Assembly (NCBI RefSeq): GCF_006714895.1
Contig: NZ_VFME01000001.1
Location: 1,736,001 to 1,800,000, forward strand
Source: Gramella sp. Hel_I_59
GTDB lineage: Bacteria > Bacteroidota > Bacteroidia > Flavobacteriales > Flavobacteriaceae
Direction of reading: 5' to 3'
Length of the DNA stretch: 64,000 bases
The notes under the pieces are model-generated. The model was not told the origin of the DNA and did not search any database. It saw only the letters and a program-made list of their open reading frames with translations. Positions 43,777 to 53,496 of the stretch are shown here, one piece after another. The position numbers and the translations under genes are program-made. Numbering within the stretch: the stretch's first letter is position 1; each line of letters opens with the position of its first letter.

Positions 43777-44357
43777 TGAAAATTGCGATTATCGATTACG
43801 GGGCAGGAAATATCCAGTCTATAAAGTTTGCCATTCAAAGATTGGGTTTTGAAGCTGTTCTTTCCAGTAATGCGGAAGAAATTCGAAATGCTGATAAGGT
43901 TATTTTTCCGGGGGTTGGAGAAGCTGGAAGCGCCATGAGAATGTTGCGATCCACTGGATTAGACAAGCTTATTCCAGATTTGAAACAACCAGTACTTGGA
44001 ATTTGCCTGGGAATGCAATTGATGTGTAAATCTTCGGAAGAAGGAAATACTACTGGATTAGGTATCTTCGATGCTGAAGTGAAGAAATTTAATGCAGATC
44101 TAAAAGTGCCTCAAATCGGGTGGAATACGATCACTGAACTTCAAGGCAAACTTTTTGAAAATGTGTCTGCAGAAGAATATGTTTACCTGGTGCACAGTTT
44201 TTATGTTCCCGAATGTCATGATGAAATCGCCAGAACAAATTACGGAGTTGATTATTCAACTGCTTTAAATAGGGATAATTTTTACGGCGTACAATTCCAC
44301 CCTGAAAAGAGCAGTAAAACCGGAGAACAGATTTTAAAGAACTTTTTGAACTTATAA
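43776..44357 (+). CDS. hisH: Imidazole glycerol phosphate synthase subunit HisH
   Basis: A 193-aa class I glutamine amidotransferase. [13 protein letters not shown] starts the protein, the nucleophile Cys is in [12 protein letters not shown], and the catalytic His-x-Glu is in [12 protein letters not shown]. It supplies ammonia to HisF. One-base overlap with hisB. Confidence 0.97.
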   Translation: MKIAIIDYGAGNIQSIKFAIQRLGFEAVLSSNAEEIRNADKVIFPGVGEAGSAMRMLRSTGLDKLIPDLKQPVLGICLGMQLMCKSSEEGNTTGLGIFDAEVKKFNADLKVPQIGWNTITELQGKLFENVSAEEYVYLVHSFYVPECHDEIARTNYGVDYSTALNRDNFYGVQFHPEKSSKTGEQILKNFLNL

Positions 44358-44358
44358 T

Positions 44359-45087
44359 ATGCGAATTATCCCTGCGATAGATATTATCGACGGCAAGTGT
44401 GTAAGACTCTCTAAAGGAGATTACAACACAAAGAAAATATATAACGAGGATCCTCTGGAGGTGGCTAAATCTTTTGAAGCTCATGGTATTAAATATCTTC
44501 ACCTGGTAGATCTTGACGGAGCTAAATCCAGTCATATCGTCAACCATAAAATTCTGGAATCCATTGCCTCAAAAACTTCTCTAAGAGTAGATTTTGGTGG
44601 CGGACTTAAAACCGATAAAGATCTGGAGATCGCTTTTGAATGTGGTGCGAAGCAGATTACCGGTGGGAGTATCGCGGTAAAAGATCCAGAGATCTTTAAA
44701 TCCTGGCTTACCAAATTTGGAGCTGAAAAGATCATTCTTGGAGCAGATGCCCGAAATAAAAAGATTGCGGTATCAGGTTGGCTGGAAGAATCCAAACAGG
44801 AGGTAATTCCTTTTATTCAGAATTTTGAAACTGAAGGTATCAAATATGTGATCTGTACAGATATTAGCAAGGATGGAATGCTCGAAGGGCCATCTTTTGA
44901 TCTTTATGCTGAGATTCTGGATGAAACTAAGGACATTAAATTGATCGCCTCTGGCGGAATATCTCATTTTGATGAACTTCCGAAATTGCAGGAACTTGGT
45001 TGCGAAGGCGTGATCATAGGAAAAGCGATCTATGAGAATCGTATTAGTCTGAAACAACTTGAAAATTATATTTTAGAAAACGAATAG
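44359..45087 (+). CDS. hisA: ProFAR isomerase HisA
   Basis: A 242-aa TIM barrel. [20 protein letters not shown] at the N-terminus has the catalytic Asp in AIDI, and [16 protein letters not shown] has the second catalytic Asp. The phosphate-binding loops are FGGGLKTD and [11 protein letters not shown]. It isomerises ProFAR to PRFAR. It starts 1 nt after hisH. Confidence 0.97.
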   Translation: MRIIPAIDIIDGKCVRLSKGDYNTKKIYNEDPLEVAKSFEAHGIKYLHLVDLDGAKSSHIVNHKILESIASKTSLRVDFGGGLKTDKDLEIAFECGAKQITGGSIAVKDPEIFKSWLTKFGAEKIILGADARNKKIAVSGWLEESKQEVIPFIQNFETEGIKYVICTDISKDGMLEGPSFDLYAEILDETKDIKLIASGGISHFDELPKLQELGCEGVIIGKAIYENRISLKQLENYILENE

Positions 45088-45138
45088 GAGTAGACCTTTA
45101 AACTAAAAACTACTCAAAAACCTTGAAATTTTAGACCT

Positions 45139-45894
45139 GTGCTTACAAAAAGAATAATTCCCTGTCTGGATATTAAAAATGGCCGAACGGTAAAGGGCGT
45201 CAATTTTGTTGACTTGCGTGATGCTGGTGATCCTGTAGAACTGGCCGCTGCATATGCTGAAAAAGGGGCAGACGAACTGGTGTTCCTCGATATTTCAGCT
45301 ACTGAAGAAAAGAGAAGAACGCTCGCCAAACTTGTTCTTGATGTAGCAGAACAACTTAATATTCCATTTACTGTAGGCGGCGGGATTTCTTCCGTAGAAG
45401 ATGTAGATATACTTCTGAAGAATGGTGCAGATAAAGTTTCTATAAACTCTTCCGCAGTAAAGAATCCAGATCTTATTAATCAATTATCTGATAAATTTGG
45501 GAGTCAGTGTGTGGTGGTTGCTATTGATGCTAAAAATATTGATGGCAAATGGACGGTTCACCTGGTTGGCGGAAAAGTTCCAACAGAACTGGATCTTTTT
45601 GAATGGGCCAAAGAAGTAGAAAGCCGTGGGGCTGGAGAGATCCTGTTCACTTCCATGGATCACGATGGTACCAAGAATGGTTTTGCCAATGAAGCACTTG
45701 CCAGGCTTTCAGAAGAATTGAATATACCGATCATTGCCTCTGGAGGTGCAGGGAATATTCAGCATTTTGAAGATACCTTTAAGGAAGGTAAAGCTGATGC
45801 TGCTCTGGCTGCAAGCGTTTTTCACTTTAAAGAAATTGAAATTTCAGATCTAAAAAACAGTCTTAAAAATTCCGGTCTTCCGGTAAGAATATAA
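45139..45894 (+). CDS. hisF: Imidazole glycerol phosphate synthase subunit HisF
   Basis: A 251-aa TIM barrel with [19 protein letters not shown] (catalytic Asp in CLDI), [13 protein letters not shown] and [12 protein letters not shown] (second Asp). It uses ammonia from HisH to form IGP and AICAR. The start codon is GTG at 45139; no in-frame ATG fits the family N-terminus. A 51-nt gap to hisA is the largest inside the operon. Its first 25 bases, TAGGAGTAGACC and following, show no terminator. Confidence 0.96.
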   Translation: MLTKRIIPCLDIKNGRTVKGVNFVDLRDAGDPVELAAAYAEKGADELVFLDISATEEKRRTLAKLVLDVAEQLNIPFTVGGGISSVEDVDILLKNGADKVSINSSAVKNPDLINQLSDKFGSQCVVVAIDAKNIDGKWTVHLVGGKVPTELDLFEWAKEVESRGAGEILFTSMDHDGTKNGFANEALARLSEELNIPIIASGGAGNIQHFEDTFKEGKADAALAASVFHFKEIEISDLKNSLKNSGLPVRI

Positions 45895-45898
45895 TATT

Positions 45899-46519
45899 AT
45901 GGATATCGATTTTAATAAAAATAACGACGGACTCGTTCCTGCGATCATTCAGGATCAGGATACTGGAAAGGTTTTGATGCTTGGGTATATGAATGAGGAA
46001 GCATATCTGAAAACCAACGAATCCAAAAAAGTGACCTTTTTCAGCAGAACCAAGCAGAGACTGTGGACTAAAGGTGAGGAAAGTGGAAATTTTCTGAATC
46101 TTGTTTCTATAAAATTGGATTGTGATAAAGATACTTTACTCATCAAAGTTCGCCCTGAAGGACCTGTTTGCCATAAAGGAACCGACACTTGCTGGGCTGA
46201 GGAAAACTCAACAGAATACGGTTTCCTTTCAGAATTGGAAGGCATTATCGCCAGCAGGAAAAAGCTGAGTGAAACACCTAAAGAAAACAGACAGGAAAAT
46301 GAGAATAGCTATGTGGTTTCCCTGTTTGATAAAGGGCTCAATAAGATCGCACAGAAAGTTGGTGAAGAAGCTGTAGAAGTGGTAATTGAAGCCAAGGATA
46401 ATGACGAAGATCTTTTCCTAAATGAAAGTGCAGATCTATTATTTCACTATATGATCCTGCTTAAAGCCAAAGGTTACGGACTTGAGGATATTGTAAAAGT
46501 TCTCAAGAAGAGACATTAA
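45899..46519 (+). CDS. hisIE: Bifunctional phosphoribosyl-AMP cyclohydrolase / phosphoribosyl-ATP pyrophosphohydrolase
   Basis: 206 aa. The HisI part (1-~110) has GYMNEEAYLKT, TFFSRTKQRLWTKGEESGN and the zinc cysteines in GPVCHKGTDTCW. The HisE part (about 115-206) has LFDKGLNKIAQKVGEEAVEV and NDEDLFLNESADLLFH, the MazG-like metal-binding acidic residues. It carries out steps 2 and 3. Last histidine gene. A T9SS-sorted surface protein starts 20 nt downstream. Confidence 0.97.
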   Translation: MDIDFNKNNDGLVPAIIQDQDTGKVLMLGYMNEEAYLKTNESKKVTFFSRTKQRLWTKGEESGNFLNLVSIKLDCDKDTLLIKVRPEGPVCHKGTDTCWAEENSTEYGFLSELEGIIASRKKLSETPKENRQENENSYVVSLFDKGLNKIAQKVGEEAVEVVIEAKDNDEDLFLNESADLLFHYMILLKAKGYGLEDIVKVLKKRH

Positions 46520-46538
46520 GAGTTAGTTTAAGACACTA

Positions 46539-48827
46539 ATGAGAAAATTGATCCTGCTATTGTTCCTGCCTGCACTGAGTTTCTCTCAGAGCATTCAGGT
46601 CGATCAGGATCGATATACTGCACAGGAACTTATTGAAGAGGTACTCATACAAAGTGACTGCATTACAGATGTTGTGGTGACCAATGTTTCCGGAGCGAAT
46701 TTTACCGATGGCAGTAAAAGTTTCGGATATTTTGATGCAAGCGGCACAGAGTTTCCTATTAGTAATGGCCTGGTTTTAAGTACGGGAAAGCTAAATACCA
46801 TTTCAGAGCCTACTTCTAACCTTGCAAATGATTTTCATTCTAGTTGGGAAGGTGATAGCCAGTTAGAGGAAGAACTTAATATAGACTCCTATAACGCCAC
46901 TATCATAGAATTTGATTTCGTGCCTAATGTGGCCGGCATTAGTTTTCGCTATCTTTTTGCTTCTGAAGAGTATCAATTTGATAACTCGGTTACTTGTAAA
47001 TTTTCTGATGCTTTTGCTTTTTTCATTCGGAAGGCAGATGAAACCACTTATGAAAACCTCGCGGTCGTCCCGGGTACTCAAACACCCATTTTGAATACGA
47101 CCGTCCATCCTTATATTTCTGATAATTGTCCAGCTGTTAACGAAGCTTATTTTGATCGCTTTAATTTTGATGCTGAAACGATATTCGATGGTCAGACGAA
47201 AGTTCTGAATGCTTTGGCAGCGGTAATCCCAGGCGAAACCTACCATGTGAAGCTCGTAATCGCTGATGATCTCAATGATAAATATGATTCTGCAGTATTC
47301 CTGGAAGCTGGAAGTTTTCAATCTAGCGCAGACCTTGGTCCCGATCGACTGGTTCAGAATAATGATGCTATTTGCTATGGGGAAAGTATTATACTTAAGC
47401 CAGCTACAGCAACAGGAGATCAGGTAGAATGGTACAGAAACGGTGTTCTGCTGCAGGATGAGAAAGGTGATCAACTGCTTGTAACCACACCTGGTGAATA
47501 CTCCATTGAATTAACTTCTACGGAAGGCTGTATTGCACAGGGTAATGTCATAATAGAATATTATCCTCAAATAGATTATAGCCCGGCAGAACTTGTAGCT
47601 TGCGGTTTTTCTGATACTGATATCGCCAGTTTTAACTTGCCTGAAAGTGCTTCCCAAATTTTGAATCCGAGTCAGAGAACTGTGGTAGAAGAGTTTTTTA
47701 TAAATAGATCAGACGCTGAAAACGGAGTTAATCAGATTATTGATTCTGAAAATTACAATTCTGCTGAGGCGACAGTTTACGGGACTGTTCACGATGGTTT
47801 TGGATGTTCCGAAATCGCAGAGATAAATCTAACTATAACTTCTGAAACCATTTTGAACGCATTTTCAATTTGTTCAGGAGAAGGATCTGGTGGTAAAGAG
47901 ATAGAAATCAACAAGCTTAGAGACTATCTATTTCAGCAGAACAATAGTGCTTCCGACTTCCAGATTTACTTAAGTAAAGAAAATGCCTTAAGCGAGGATT
48001 CTGAAATACTAACAGACATTTCATTTTCAGAATTAGAACAGGGAGAGCTATACGTGAAAATTCTCGACCAAGAAGCTTGTTTAGGTTTTGCGGTTTTACC
48101 AATTCAAAACGCTGGTGCGGCTGAACTTCCAGAAGATTTGGTATTAAGTTTATGCAATGCTAATCAAGAAGAATTGTTGCTGGACTCTGGTCTGGACTCG
48201 AATGCTTTAGAAGATTTTACTTTTCAGTGGTTTTACGAAGAGGAGCTACTTCCGCAGTCATCCTCGAAAATCTGCGTTTCCCAACCAGGAAATTACAGAG
48301 TAGAAGTAACCAATCAAAACTCCTGCGTAAGTTCAAGAAACTTCGAGGTCAATCTTATAGAAACAGCCACCATTCAGGAGGTGGAAATAAAGAATCTTGC
48401 TAATGGATACGAAGTGGAGATTGATATCACTGGAAATGCAACCTATGAATATTCGTTAGACGATCCCGGGCAATTTCAGCCAAGTTCGATCTTTAGTAAT
48501 GTCTCGCCTGGAATTCATACGATCTATGTTCGAGATACAAAAGGTTGCAATATGATTTCGAAAGAAATATCCATTTTTGGTTACGATCATTTCTTTACTC
48601 CAAACGGCGATGGTATCAATGATACCTGGACGGTTCATGGTATTGCCACAGATTATACTGTACAGATCTATAGCCGTTATGGTAAATTATATACTGTGCT
48701 GGACCCTAAGAACACCAGGTGGAACGGCAAATTCGAAAATGTAGATCTACCTGCGGGAGAATACTGGTTTAGTCTGATTCAAAACGGAGAAGTGGGCTTA
48801 ACCGGACACTTCAGCTTAATTAGATAG
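46539..48827 (+). CDS. Choice-of-anchor L domain protein with T9SS type B C-terminal sorting domain
   Basis: A 762-aa exported protein. The signal peptide is MRKLILLLFLPALSFSQ. The choice-of-anchor L domain (about 40-265) shows GLVLSTGKLNTI and FRYLFASEEYQFDNS. Middle domains are beta-rich and immunoglobulin-like. The C-terminal ~85 residues match the gliding-motility-associated/T9SS type B domain: FFTPNGDGINDTWTV, VQIYSRYGKLY, WNGKFENVDLPAGEYWFSL. The protein should be exported by the T9SS to the cell surface, linking it to PorX at 23.7 kb. It follows hisIE by 20 nt without a visible terminator or good promoter, so it may be read from the his promoter. Confidence 0.92.
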   Translation: MRKLILLLFLPALSFSQSIQVDQDRYTAQELIEEVLIQSDCITDVVVTNVSGANFTDGSKSFGYFDASGTEFPISNGLVLSTGKLNTISEPTSNLANDFHSSWEGDSQLEEELNIDSYNATIIEFDFVPNVAGISFRYLFASEEYQFDNSVTCKFSDAFAFFIRKADETTYENLAVVPGTQTPILNTTVHPYISDNCPAVNEAYFDRFNFDAETIFDGQTKVLNALAAVIPGETYHVKLVIADDLNDKYDSAVFLEAGSFQSSADLGPDRLVQNNDAICYGESIILKPATATGDQVEWYRNGVLLQDEKGDQLLVTTPGEYSIELTSTEGCIAQGNVIIEYYPQIDYSPAELVACGFSDTDIASFNLPESASQILNPSQRTVVEEFFINRSDAENGVNQIIDSENYNSAEATVYGTVHDGFGCSEIAEINLTITSETILNAFSICSGEGSGGKEIEINKLRDYLFQQNNSASDFQIYLSKENALSEDSEILTDISFSELEQGELYVKILDQEACLGFAVLPIQNAGAAELPEDLVLSLCNANQEELLLDSGLDSNALEDFTFQWFYEEELLPQSSSKICVSQPGNYRVEVTNQNSCVSSRNFEVNLIETATIQEVEIKNLANGYEVEIDITGNATYEYSLDDPGQFQPSSIFSNVSPGIHTIYVRDTKGCNMISKEISIFGYDHFFTPNGDGINDTWTVHGIATDYTVQIYSRYGKLYTVLDPKNTRWNGKFENVDLPAGEYWFSLIQNGEVGLTGHFSLIR

Positions 48828-48850
48828 CGTCAGAAAAAACTTTAATAAAT

Positions 48851-49702
48851 CTAATCCCAGCTACCCATTTTTCCGGAGTGAAAATCATCATAAGCCTGCC
48901 TGATCTCATCTTCAGAATTCATCACGAAAGGCCCACCAAAAACAACATTTTCATTTAGTGGTTTAGCATGACCAAACAATAATTTACTTTCTACTGAAGC
49001 CTTGATATTCAGAATTTCAGAATTATTAGAGAATTCAGCCAGATGTAAGGCAGGTACCAGAATATCATTCACCTGCAGTTCTCCGGAAATTACGTAAAAG
49101 AAGATCGTTTCGTCTCTGGGGATTTTCAATTCGAGTGTTGTGTTAGCATTAAATTGTACCACAGCCAGATCCACAGAAGTTGGAGTATCAAAAGCTCCAC
49201 GTATCCCTTTGAAGTTTCCTGAAACGACCTGGGCTTTTACAGATCTTTCCTCATTTTCCCAGACAGAGATCTGCTCCTTCTGAAGTCCTTTATACTGTGG
49301 TTGCATCATCTTCAGTCTTTGAGGGAGATTCACCCATAATTGAAGGATCTCAAGGTCACCACCATTTTTTTTAAATTCTTCTGAAGAAACTTCAGCATGT
49401 AAGAGTCCGCTTCCGGCAGTCATCCATTGCACACCACCAGCTTCAATTACACTATTATGCCCACCGGTATCCTTATGTGTGATATCACCTTCAATGATGA
49501 AAGTAACGGTTTCCATACCACGATGTGGATGCGGGCCAAACGGCAACCCCTGGTTATTCGCATCATAAGTTTGCGGACCATGATGATTTAAGAACAGAAA
49601 AGGATCCAGCATTTGCAAATCCCTGGTTGGCATAGGGGACCAGGTCTTAAGATCTCCAATTGGACGATATTCGGCTTTATGTAATTTCTTAATATTCCGC
49701 AT
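48851..49702 (-). CDS. Pirin family protein
   Basis: A 283-aa bicupin. The N-terminal cupin has metal ligands in FGPHPHRGMETVTFII and HKDTGGHNSVIEAGGVQWMTAGSG, with LLHAEVS as the next ligand block. Pirins are iron-binding; some have quercetin dioxygenase activity, others modulate regulators. ATG at 49702 is preferred over the TTG two codons upstream. It lies 6 nt downstream of the NYN-LOTUS gene on the same strand, so probably one operon. Confidence 0.92.
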   Translation of the reverse strand: MRNIKKLHKAEYRPIGDLKTWSPMPTRDLQMLDPFLFLNHHGPQTYDANNQGLPFGPHPHRGMETVTFIIEGDITHKDTGGHNSVIEAGGVQWMTAGSGLLHAEVSSEEFKKNGGDLEILQLWVNLPQRLKMMQPQYKGLQKEQISVWENEERSVKAQVVSGNFKGIRGAFDTPTSVDLAVVQFNANTTLELKIPRDETIFFYVISGELQVNDILVPALHLAEFSNNSEILNIKASVESKLLFGHAKPLNENVVFGGPFVMNSEDEIRQAYDDFHSGKMGSWD

Positions 49703-49708
49703 CAGCAA

Positions 49709-50443
49709 TTATTTATTTCGAACATAGATAAGCTTAAAACGGGAATTGGAATTCTCTCTGGATTCTATTTCAAATTTTTCAATAGAATCTATCATTGGAG
49801 TCAGCTTCTGGAAACCATAGTTACGCGAATCAAAATTCGGTTGTTTCTTCTGAAGTAAACTTCCAACATCTCCAAGGAAAGCCCAGCCATCTTCATCGGC
49901 AACATCAGAAATGGTTTGTGAGATAAGTCGAACCACCTTTGGAGTGATCTTGTCTACATTCTGTTTTCTACTCTCCTTGGTTTTAGCCTTGTCATTTTCA
50001 TTATCCTTGGAATTATTCTTCAGGATTTCAATATATATGAACTTATCGCAGGCAACAATGAATGGATCTGGAGTCTTTTTTTCACCGATTCCAATAACTT
50101 TCATGCTGGCCTCACGAAGTCTGGTAGCAAGACGTGTAAAATCTGAATCACTCGAAACCAGGCAGAAGCCATCAACTTTATTAGAGTACAGGATGTCCAT
50201 CGCATCGATGATCATTGCAGAATCTGTAGCGTTCTTACCCTGGGTATATCCATATTGCTGAATTGGTTGAATGGCATTTTCAAGAAGTACACTTTTCCAC
50301 TTATTCAAGTGAGGTTTGGTCCAGTCTCCGTAAATTCTTTTGATCGTAGGATTACCGTATTTAGCAATCTCTTCCATCATTTCTTTTATATGTGCTGATG
50401 GAATATTGTCTCCATCTATGAGCACGGCTAAGTTTGTATCCAT
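49709..50443 (-). CDS. NYN domain protein with C-terminal OST-HTH/LOTUS domain
   Basis: 244 aa. The PIN-like NYN nuclease domain (1-~140) has acidic residues D10 and D12 in VLIDGDNIP, D74 in NATDSAMIIDAMD, and D99 and D101 in VSSDSDFTRLATRLRE. The linker is Lys/Asn/Asp-rich (about 140-165). A LOTUS-like domain follows (about 170-244; VADEDGWAFLGDVGSLLQKK, YGFQKLTPMID). Family members are RNases or RNA-binding proteins; the LOTUS fold binds RNA, reported to favour G-rich or G-quadruplex RNA. No known target here. Followed by pirin. Confidence 0.9.
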   Translation of the reverse strand: MDTNLAVLIDGDNIPSAHIKEMMEEIAKYGNPTIKRIYGDWTKPHLNKWKSVLLENAIQPIQQYGYTQGKNATDSAMIIDAMDILYSNKVDGFCLVSSDSDFTRLATRLREASMKVIGIGEKKTPDPFIVACDKFIYIEILKNNSKDNENDKAKTKESRKQNVDKITPKVVRLISQTISDVADEDGWAFLGDVGSLLQKKQPNFDSRNYGFQKLTPMIDSIEKFEIESRENSNSRFKLIYVRNK

Positions 50444-50502
50444 TTTTCTGGTTTGGTTGGATAAAGTTAAGGTTAAATTCAGTTTTTGCTAAGAAGAGGG
50501 AA

Positions 50503-50531
50503 TAAAAAAAGCCCGGAAATACATCCGGGCT
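50503..50531 (-). terminator. Terminator of the baeRF-like gene
   Basis: AGCCCGG (50510-50516) pairs with CCGGGCT (50525-50531). On the minus strand it is followed by a T7 run (50509-50503). It separates this gene from the NYN gene. Confidence 0.88.
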
Positions 50532-50548
50532 CCATTATTTTTGAAATT

Positions 50549-51703
50549 TTAGAATCTGTAAAGTGCATTCATTTTAGATTCTTTTTCAGGCATTAAATAA
50601 TCCTGAATCAAATAGACTTTTCCGCCCATTTCAATGGTTTTCTTCGCCGCAAGATTCATTAGAGAGCTGTTTTCGCTGGTTTGCTCATCGTCGATCTCAG
50701 TTTTCATTTGATCTTCATCGTAAGTTCCCCATATCTCGGCTCGATTTTCGACAAATAGGGTGTCGATTCTTCCCTGATGGATTGCCGACATGATATCACT
50801 TGGGGCAGAAGAGGTATTCTCTGTCTGACTTTGCTCTTTATATTTCTCAAGCTTGCTGTCGCGATCCTTATCAAGAAACTTTTCCGCGATCTTTAGAGAC
50901 TTTTCATGTACACCCAGTAGATCAGAGTCATTTGGATTACCATCCACAACTTCATCTACAAGGTGATTGTAAGTATTGGCCTCTTTGTAAATTGAGAATA
51001 GATAATCCTGACAGTAAACGATCAATGGTAACTTTTCTTTGTTTAGATAATTCTGAAGTCCTTGATCTACCGCGCGAAAGAATTGTTTGATCTCGTCTTT
51101 TTCATCTCTTTCACTACCTCCGTGACCGTGAAACTGAGTTTTTTCTCCTCCAGCTCCCTGCGTTCTAAATTGCAGAGCTTTTTCTTTATAATCATACCCT
51201 ACACGTTCTTCAAGTTCTGAAGGTGTAAGATCATCGATATCGATTGGAGTTATGGAATATTTACTGGCCTCATATAATTGCACATCACTTATCTGTAAGG
51301 ATAATACATGAAATTTGCCATCACCATTCATTGCTGGTATTAATGGTTTCACATAAAACTCTTCGGAAATATAAGTGTAAGCTTCAAAATTTACGGGAAG
51401 ACTGAAAGTTTTGAAATAATCTGGAGCAGCGAAAACCGCCAGTCCATCTGATTGGTGTCTCCAGAAATCTTTATCAGCCAGAAGTTCTTCAAACTTCTTA
51501 GACATCGTATCTAACTTACTTTTTTCAATTCCCTTTGCTGAAAGTTTTTTACTTGCCTCAGTCCAAAGTGAATGTAAGTGCTTAAGATTTTTCTGTTCTA
51601 AAACTTCTTTTCCAGCACGTTGTGTTGGAATAAAAATAGACACACATGTGTCATTTTTGAAGTTTGCTAGTTCCTTAAATTCCTTTTCATTTATCATAGA
51701 CAT
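50549..51703 (-). CDS. baeRF-like protein (bacterial archaeo-eukaryotic release factor family)
   Basis: 384 aa. The N-terminal block CVSIFIPTQRAGKEVLEQK and the region GLAVFAAPDYF resemble the bacterial aeRF1-like families. The C-terminal part (about 240-384) has an L7Ae/eL30-like pattern including SAIHQGRIDTLFVENR and TIEMGGKVYLIQDYLMP. A loop with GGEKTQFHGHGGSERDE (about 195-215) sits where aeRF1 has its GGQ or equivalent. Such proteins are predicted to act on ribosomes or tRNAs; direct function unknown. Start is ATG at 51703 (another at 51697). Confidence 0.75.
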   Translation of the reverse strand: MSMINEKEFKELANFKNDTCVSIFIPTQRAGKEVLEQKNLKHLHSLWTEASKKLSAKGIEKSKLDTMSKKFEELLADKDFWRHQSDGLAVFAAPDYFKTFSLPVNFEAYTYISEEFYVKPLIPAMNGDGKFHVLSLQISDVQLYEASKYSITPIDIDDLTPSELEERVGYDYKEKALQFRTQGAGGEKTQFHGHGGSERDEKDEIKQFFRAVDQGLQNYLNKEKLPLIVYCQDYLFSIYKEANTYNHLVDEVVDGNPNDSDLLGVHEKSLKIAEKFLDKDRDSKLEKYKEQSQTENTSSAPSDIMSAIHQGRIDTLFVENRAEIWGTYDEDQMKTEIDDEQTSENSSLMNLAAKKTIEMGGKVYLIQDYLMPEKESKMNALYRF

Positions 51704-51817
51704 ATCTTTAATTTTTTGGTAGTTAAAAGGTAAGTCTATTGTGAAACACTTCAAAGCGAAAGCCCTGTGCTTACTACTAAATCTTTCTTAATTAGTCTCA
51801 AAATATTGTGAACTGAC

Positions 51818-52696
51818 TTAAAGTTCGTCGTCTGGTTCAACATGGATCAGCACATCTGCTACCTGAGGCACATTCTCCAGCACCTGGTCTTTGACTTCAT
51901 GTGCAATATCATGACCCTCTTTAACGGTGATATTTGCATCCACTGCAATGTGTAGATCTATGTGGTAGGTCATACCTGTTTTGCGTACGTAACATTTCTC
52001 TGTCTCTACCACTCCTGGAACTCCCAGGGCGGCACTTCTAATATCCATTTCTATATCTTCATAGCGATGCTCATCCATTACTTCTCCCAGAGCCGGTCTA
52101 AGGATAAGGTAGGCATTAAACAGAATAAAACCTGAAGCAAAAAGCGCTGCCCAATCGTCTGCATTTTCATATCCATCACCCATCACCAGGGCTATACTTA
52201 TCCCTACAAAGGCCATAAAAGATGTAATTGCATCACTTCTATGATGCCACGCGTCTGCTTTAAGAACAGAACTATCTGTTTCATCACTTTTTCTGGAAAC
52301 GAATCTATAGGACAATTCTTTAATTATAATGATCACCGCGAGAACGATGAGTGTATAGGGTTCAGGAACTTCGTGAGGTGTCTGTATGTTTTCAATACTC
52401 TCATAGGCAATGATCGTGGCTGAAACAATTAGGAAGCCAACAACCATGAACGTAATAAGTGGTTCTGCTTTCCCATGCCCGTATGGATGATTTTCATCTG
52501 CAGGTTTGTTGGCATAACGAATCCCTAAAAGAACAAGGAAAGATGAAAAAACATCGGTGGTGGATTCTATGGCATCTGCGATCAAAGCATAGGAGTTACC
52601 AAAGACTCCAGTAACTGCTTTTGCTATTGCCAGCAGTGCATTTCCCGCGATACTAAAATAGGATGCTTTAACTGCCTCTTTGTACTCGGGACGCAT
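51818..52696 (-). CDS. Cation diffusion facilitator family transporter
   Basis: 292 aa. Six transmembrane helices with the CDF metal-site motifs ADAIESTTDVFSS (helix II) and KADAWHHRSDAITS (helix V), then a cytoplasmic metallochaperone-like domain (about 210-292; VVETEKCYVRKTGMTYHIDLH). It exports divalent metals (Zn, Fe, Mn or Co) by proton exchange; the specific metal cannot be read. It has its own promoter element in the 35-bp gap after the TauE gene. Confidence 0.93.
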   Translation of the reverse strand: MRPEYKEAVKASYFSIAGNALLAIAKAVTGVFGNSYALIADAIESTTDVFSSFLVLLGIRYANKPADENHPYGHGKAEPLITFMVVGFLIVSATIIAYESIENIQTPHEVPEPYTLIVLAVIIIIKELSYRFVSRKSDETDSSVLKADAWHHRSDAITSFMAFVGISIALVMGDGYENADDWAALFASGFILFNAYLILRPALGEVMDEHRYEDIEMDIRSAALGVPGVVETEKCYVRKTGMTYHIDLHIAVDANITVKEGHDIAHEVKDQVLENVPQVADVLIHVEPDDEL

Positions 52697-52713
52697 ATAA
52701 GTGAATTGAGCTA

Positions 52714-52721
52714 CAAAGCTA
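52714..52721 (-). promoter_or_regulatory. Candidate -7 promoter element for the CDF gene
   Basis: TAGCTTTG on the minus strand, 17 nt before the start at 52696. Confidence 0.5.
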
Positions 52722-52731
52722 TTAATTTTAA

Positions 52732-53496
52732 TTATTTCAGCTGATTGTAGATCAATAAAATCCCACTAACAACCATTAGAATGATCAGTAGCTTGCGAAA
52801 GCTTGAACTCTTCATACTACTCAGGAACTTTTTTCCAATGATATTTCCTATTACCGCTCCAAGCCCTAAGGCAATTCCGTAGATCCATAATTCAGTATAA
52901 AGAAGTCCGAAGAATGTATAGCTACCAATTTGTGCGATACCAAGGAAGAATGAGTTCGCAGTTTTGGTCGCGATCAGTTCTTCTTTATCCAGACCCAGAT
53001 TCAGATAAAAAGGATTGAGAACAGGTCCTAAAGCCCCAATTACAGTTCCCAAAATAGAAACTATAAATCCTAATGGTATGAAGTACCATAGTTTAACAGG
53101 AAATGATCGTTCCTTCTTTCCGAAGCGGTATTGAAAAACTGTACTTATCAAAAATATTCCAACCAGAATTTGTAGCCAGCCCGCATTGATTCGTGTAAAG
53201 AACCAGCCGGCGAGTAAAGCTCCAAGTAGAGCAGGAGGAACGTAATACCAGAAAACCTGCCAGTTGATATGTTTCCAGAAAAGGATAAGTCGGGCTGGTC
53301 TGCCTATAAATGTACCCAGATTTAATACGGGTGGTGTTTGGGGAGTTCCAATTAAAAAGTTAAGAAACGGTACAAGAATTAGTGCGCCACCACCACCAGA
53401 GATCGTTGAAATAATAAATGCTACGATTCCAGCCAGGAAAAGAATAAGCAGATTGAACAGATCTATATTTTCGAATATGTTGGAAGCCAGTATCAT
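52732..53496 (-). CDS. TauE/SafE family sulfite exporter-like membrane protein
   Basis: 254 aa with 7-8 transmembrane helices and the family's N-terminal GIVAFIISTISGGGGALILVP plus NLGTFIGRPARLILF and a similar second-half repeat with LGTVIGALGPVL. Members export sulfite, sulfoacetate or other anions. The start is taken as ATG at 53496, overlapping the DUF1853 stop by four bases; TTG and GTG codons lie just upstream. The presence of a possible cysteate/sulfonolipid pathway in the window makes a sulfite-related substrate imaginable, but this is speculation. Confidence 0.88.
   Translation of the reverse strand: MILASNIFENIDLFNLLILFLAGIVAFIISTISGGGGALILVPFLNFLIGTPQTPPVLNLGTFIGRPARLILFWKHINWQVFWYYVPPALLGALLAGWFFTRINAGWLQILVGIFLISTVFQYRFGKKERSFPVKLWYFIPLGFIVSILGTVIGALGPVLNPFYLNLGLDKEELIATKTANSFFLGIAQIGSYTFFGLLYTELWIYGIALGLGAVIGNIIGKKFLSSMKSSSFRKLLIILMVVSGILLIYNQLK

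Noticed and set aside
46863..47474. 203-codon open frame on the minus strand inside the T9SS-sorted protein gene
   Set aside because: It is antisense to a gene with clear domains and a C-terminal sorting signal, and its product resembles no family. It is a by-product of AT-rich codon use.
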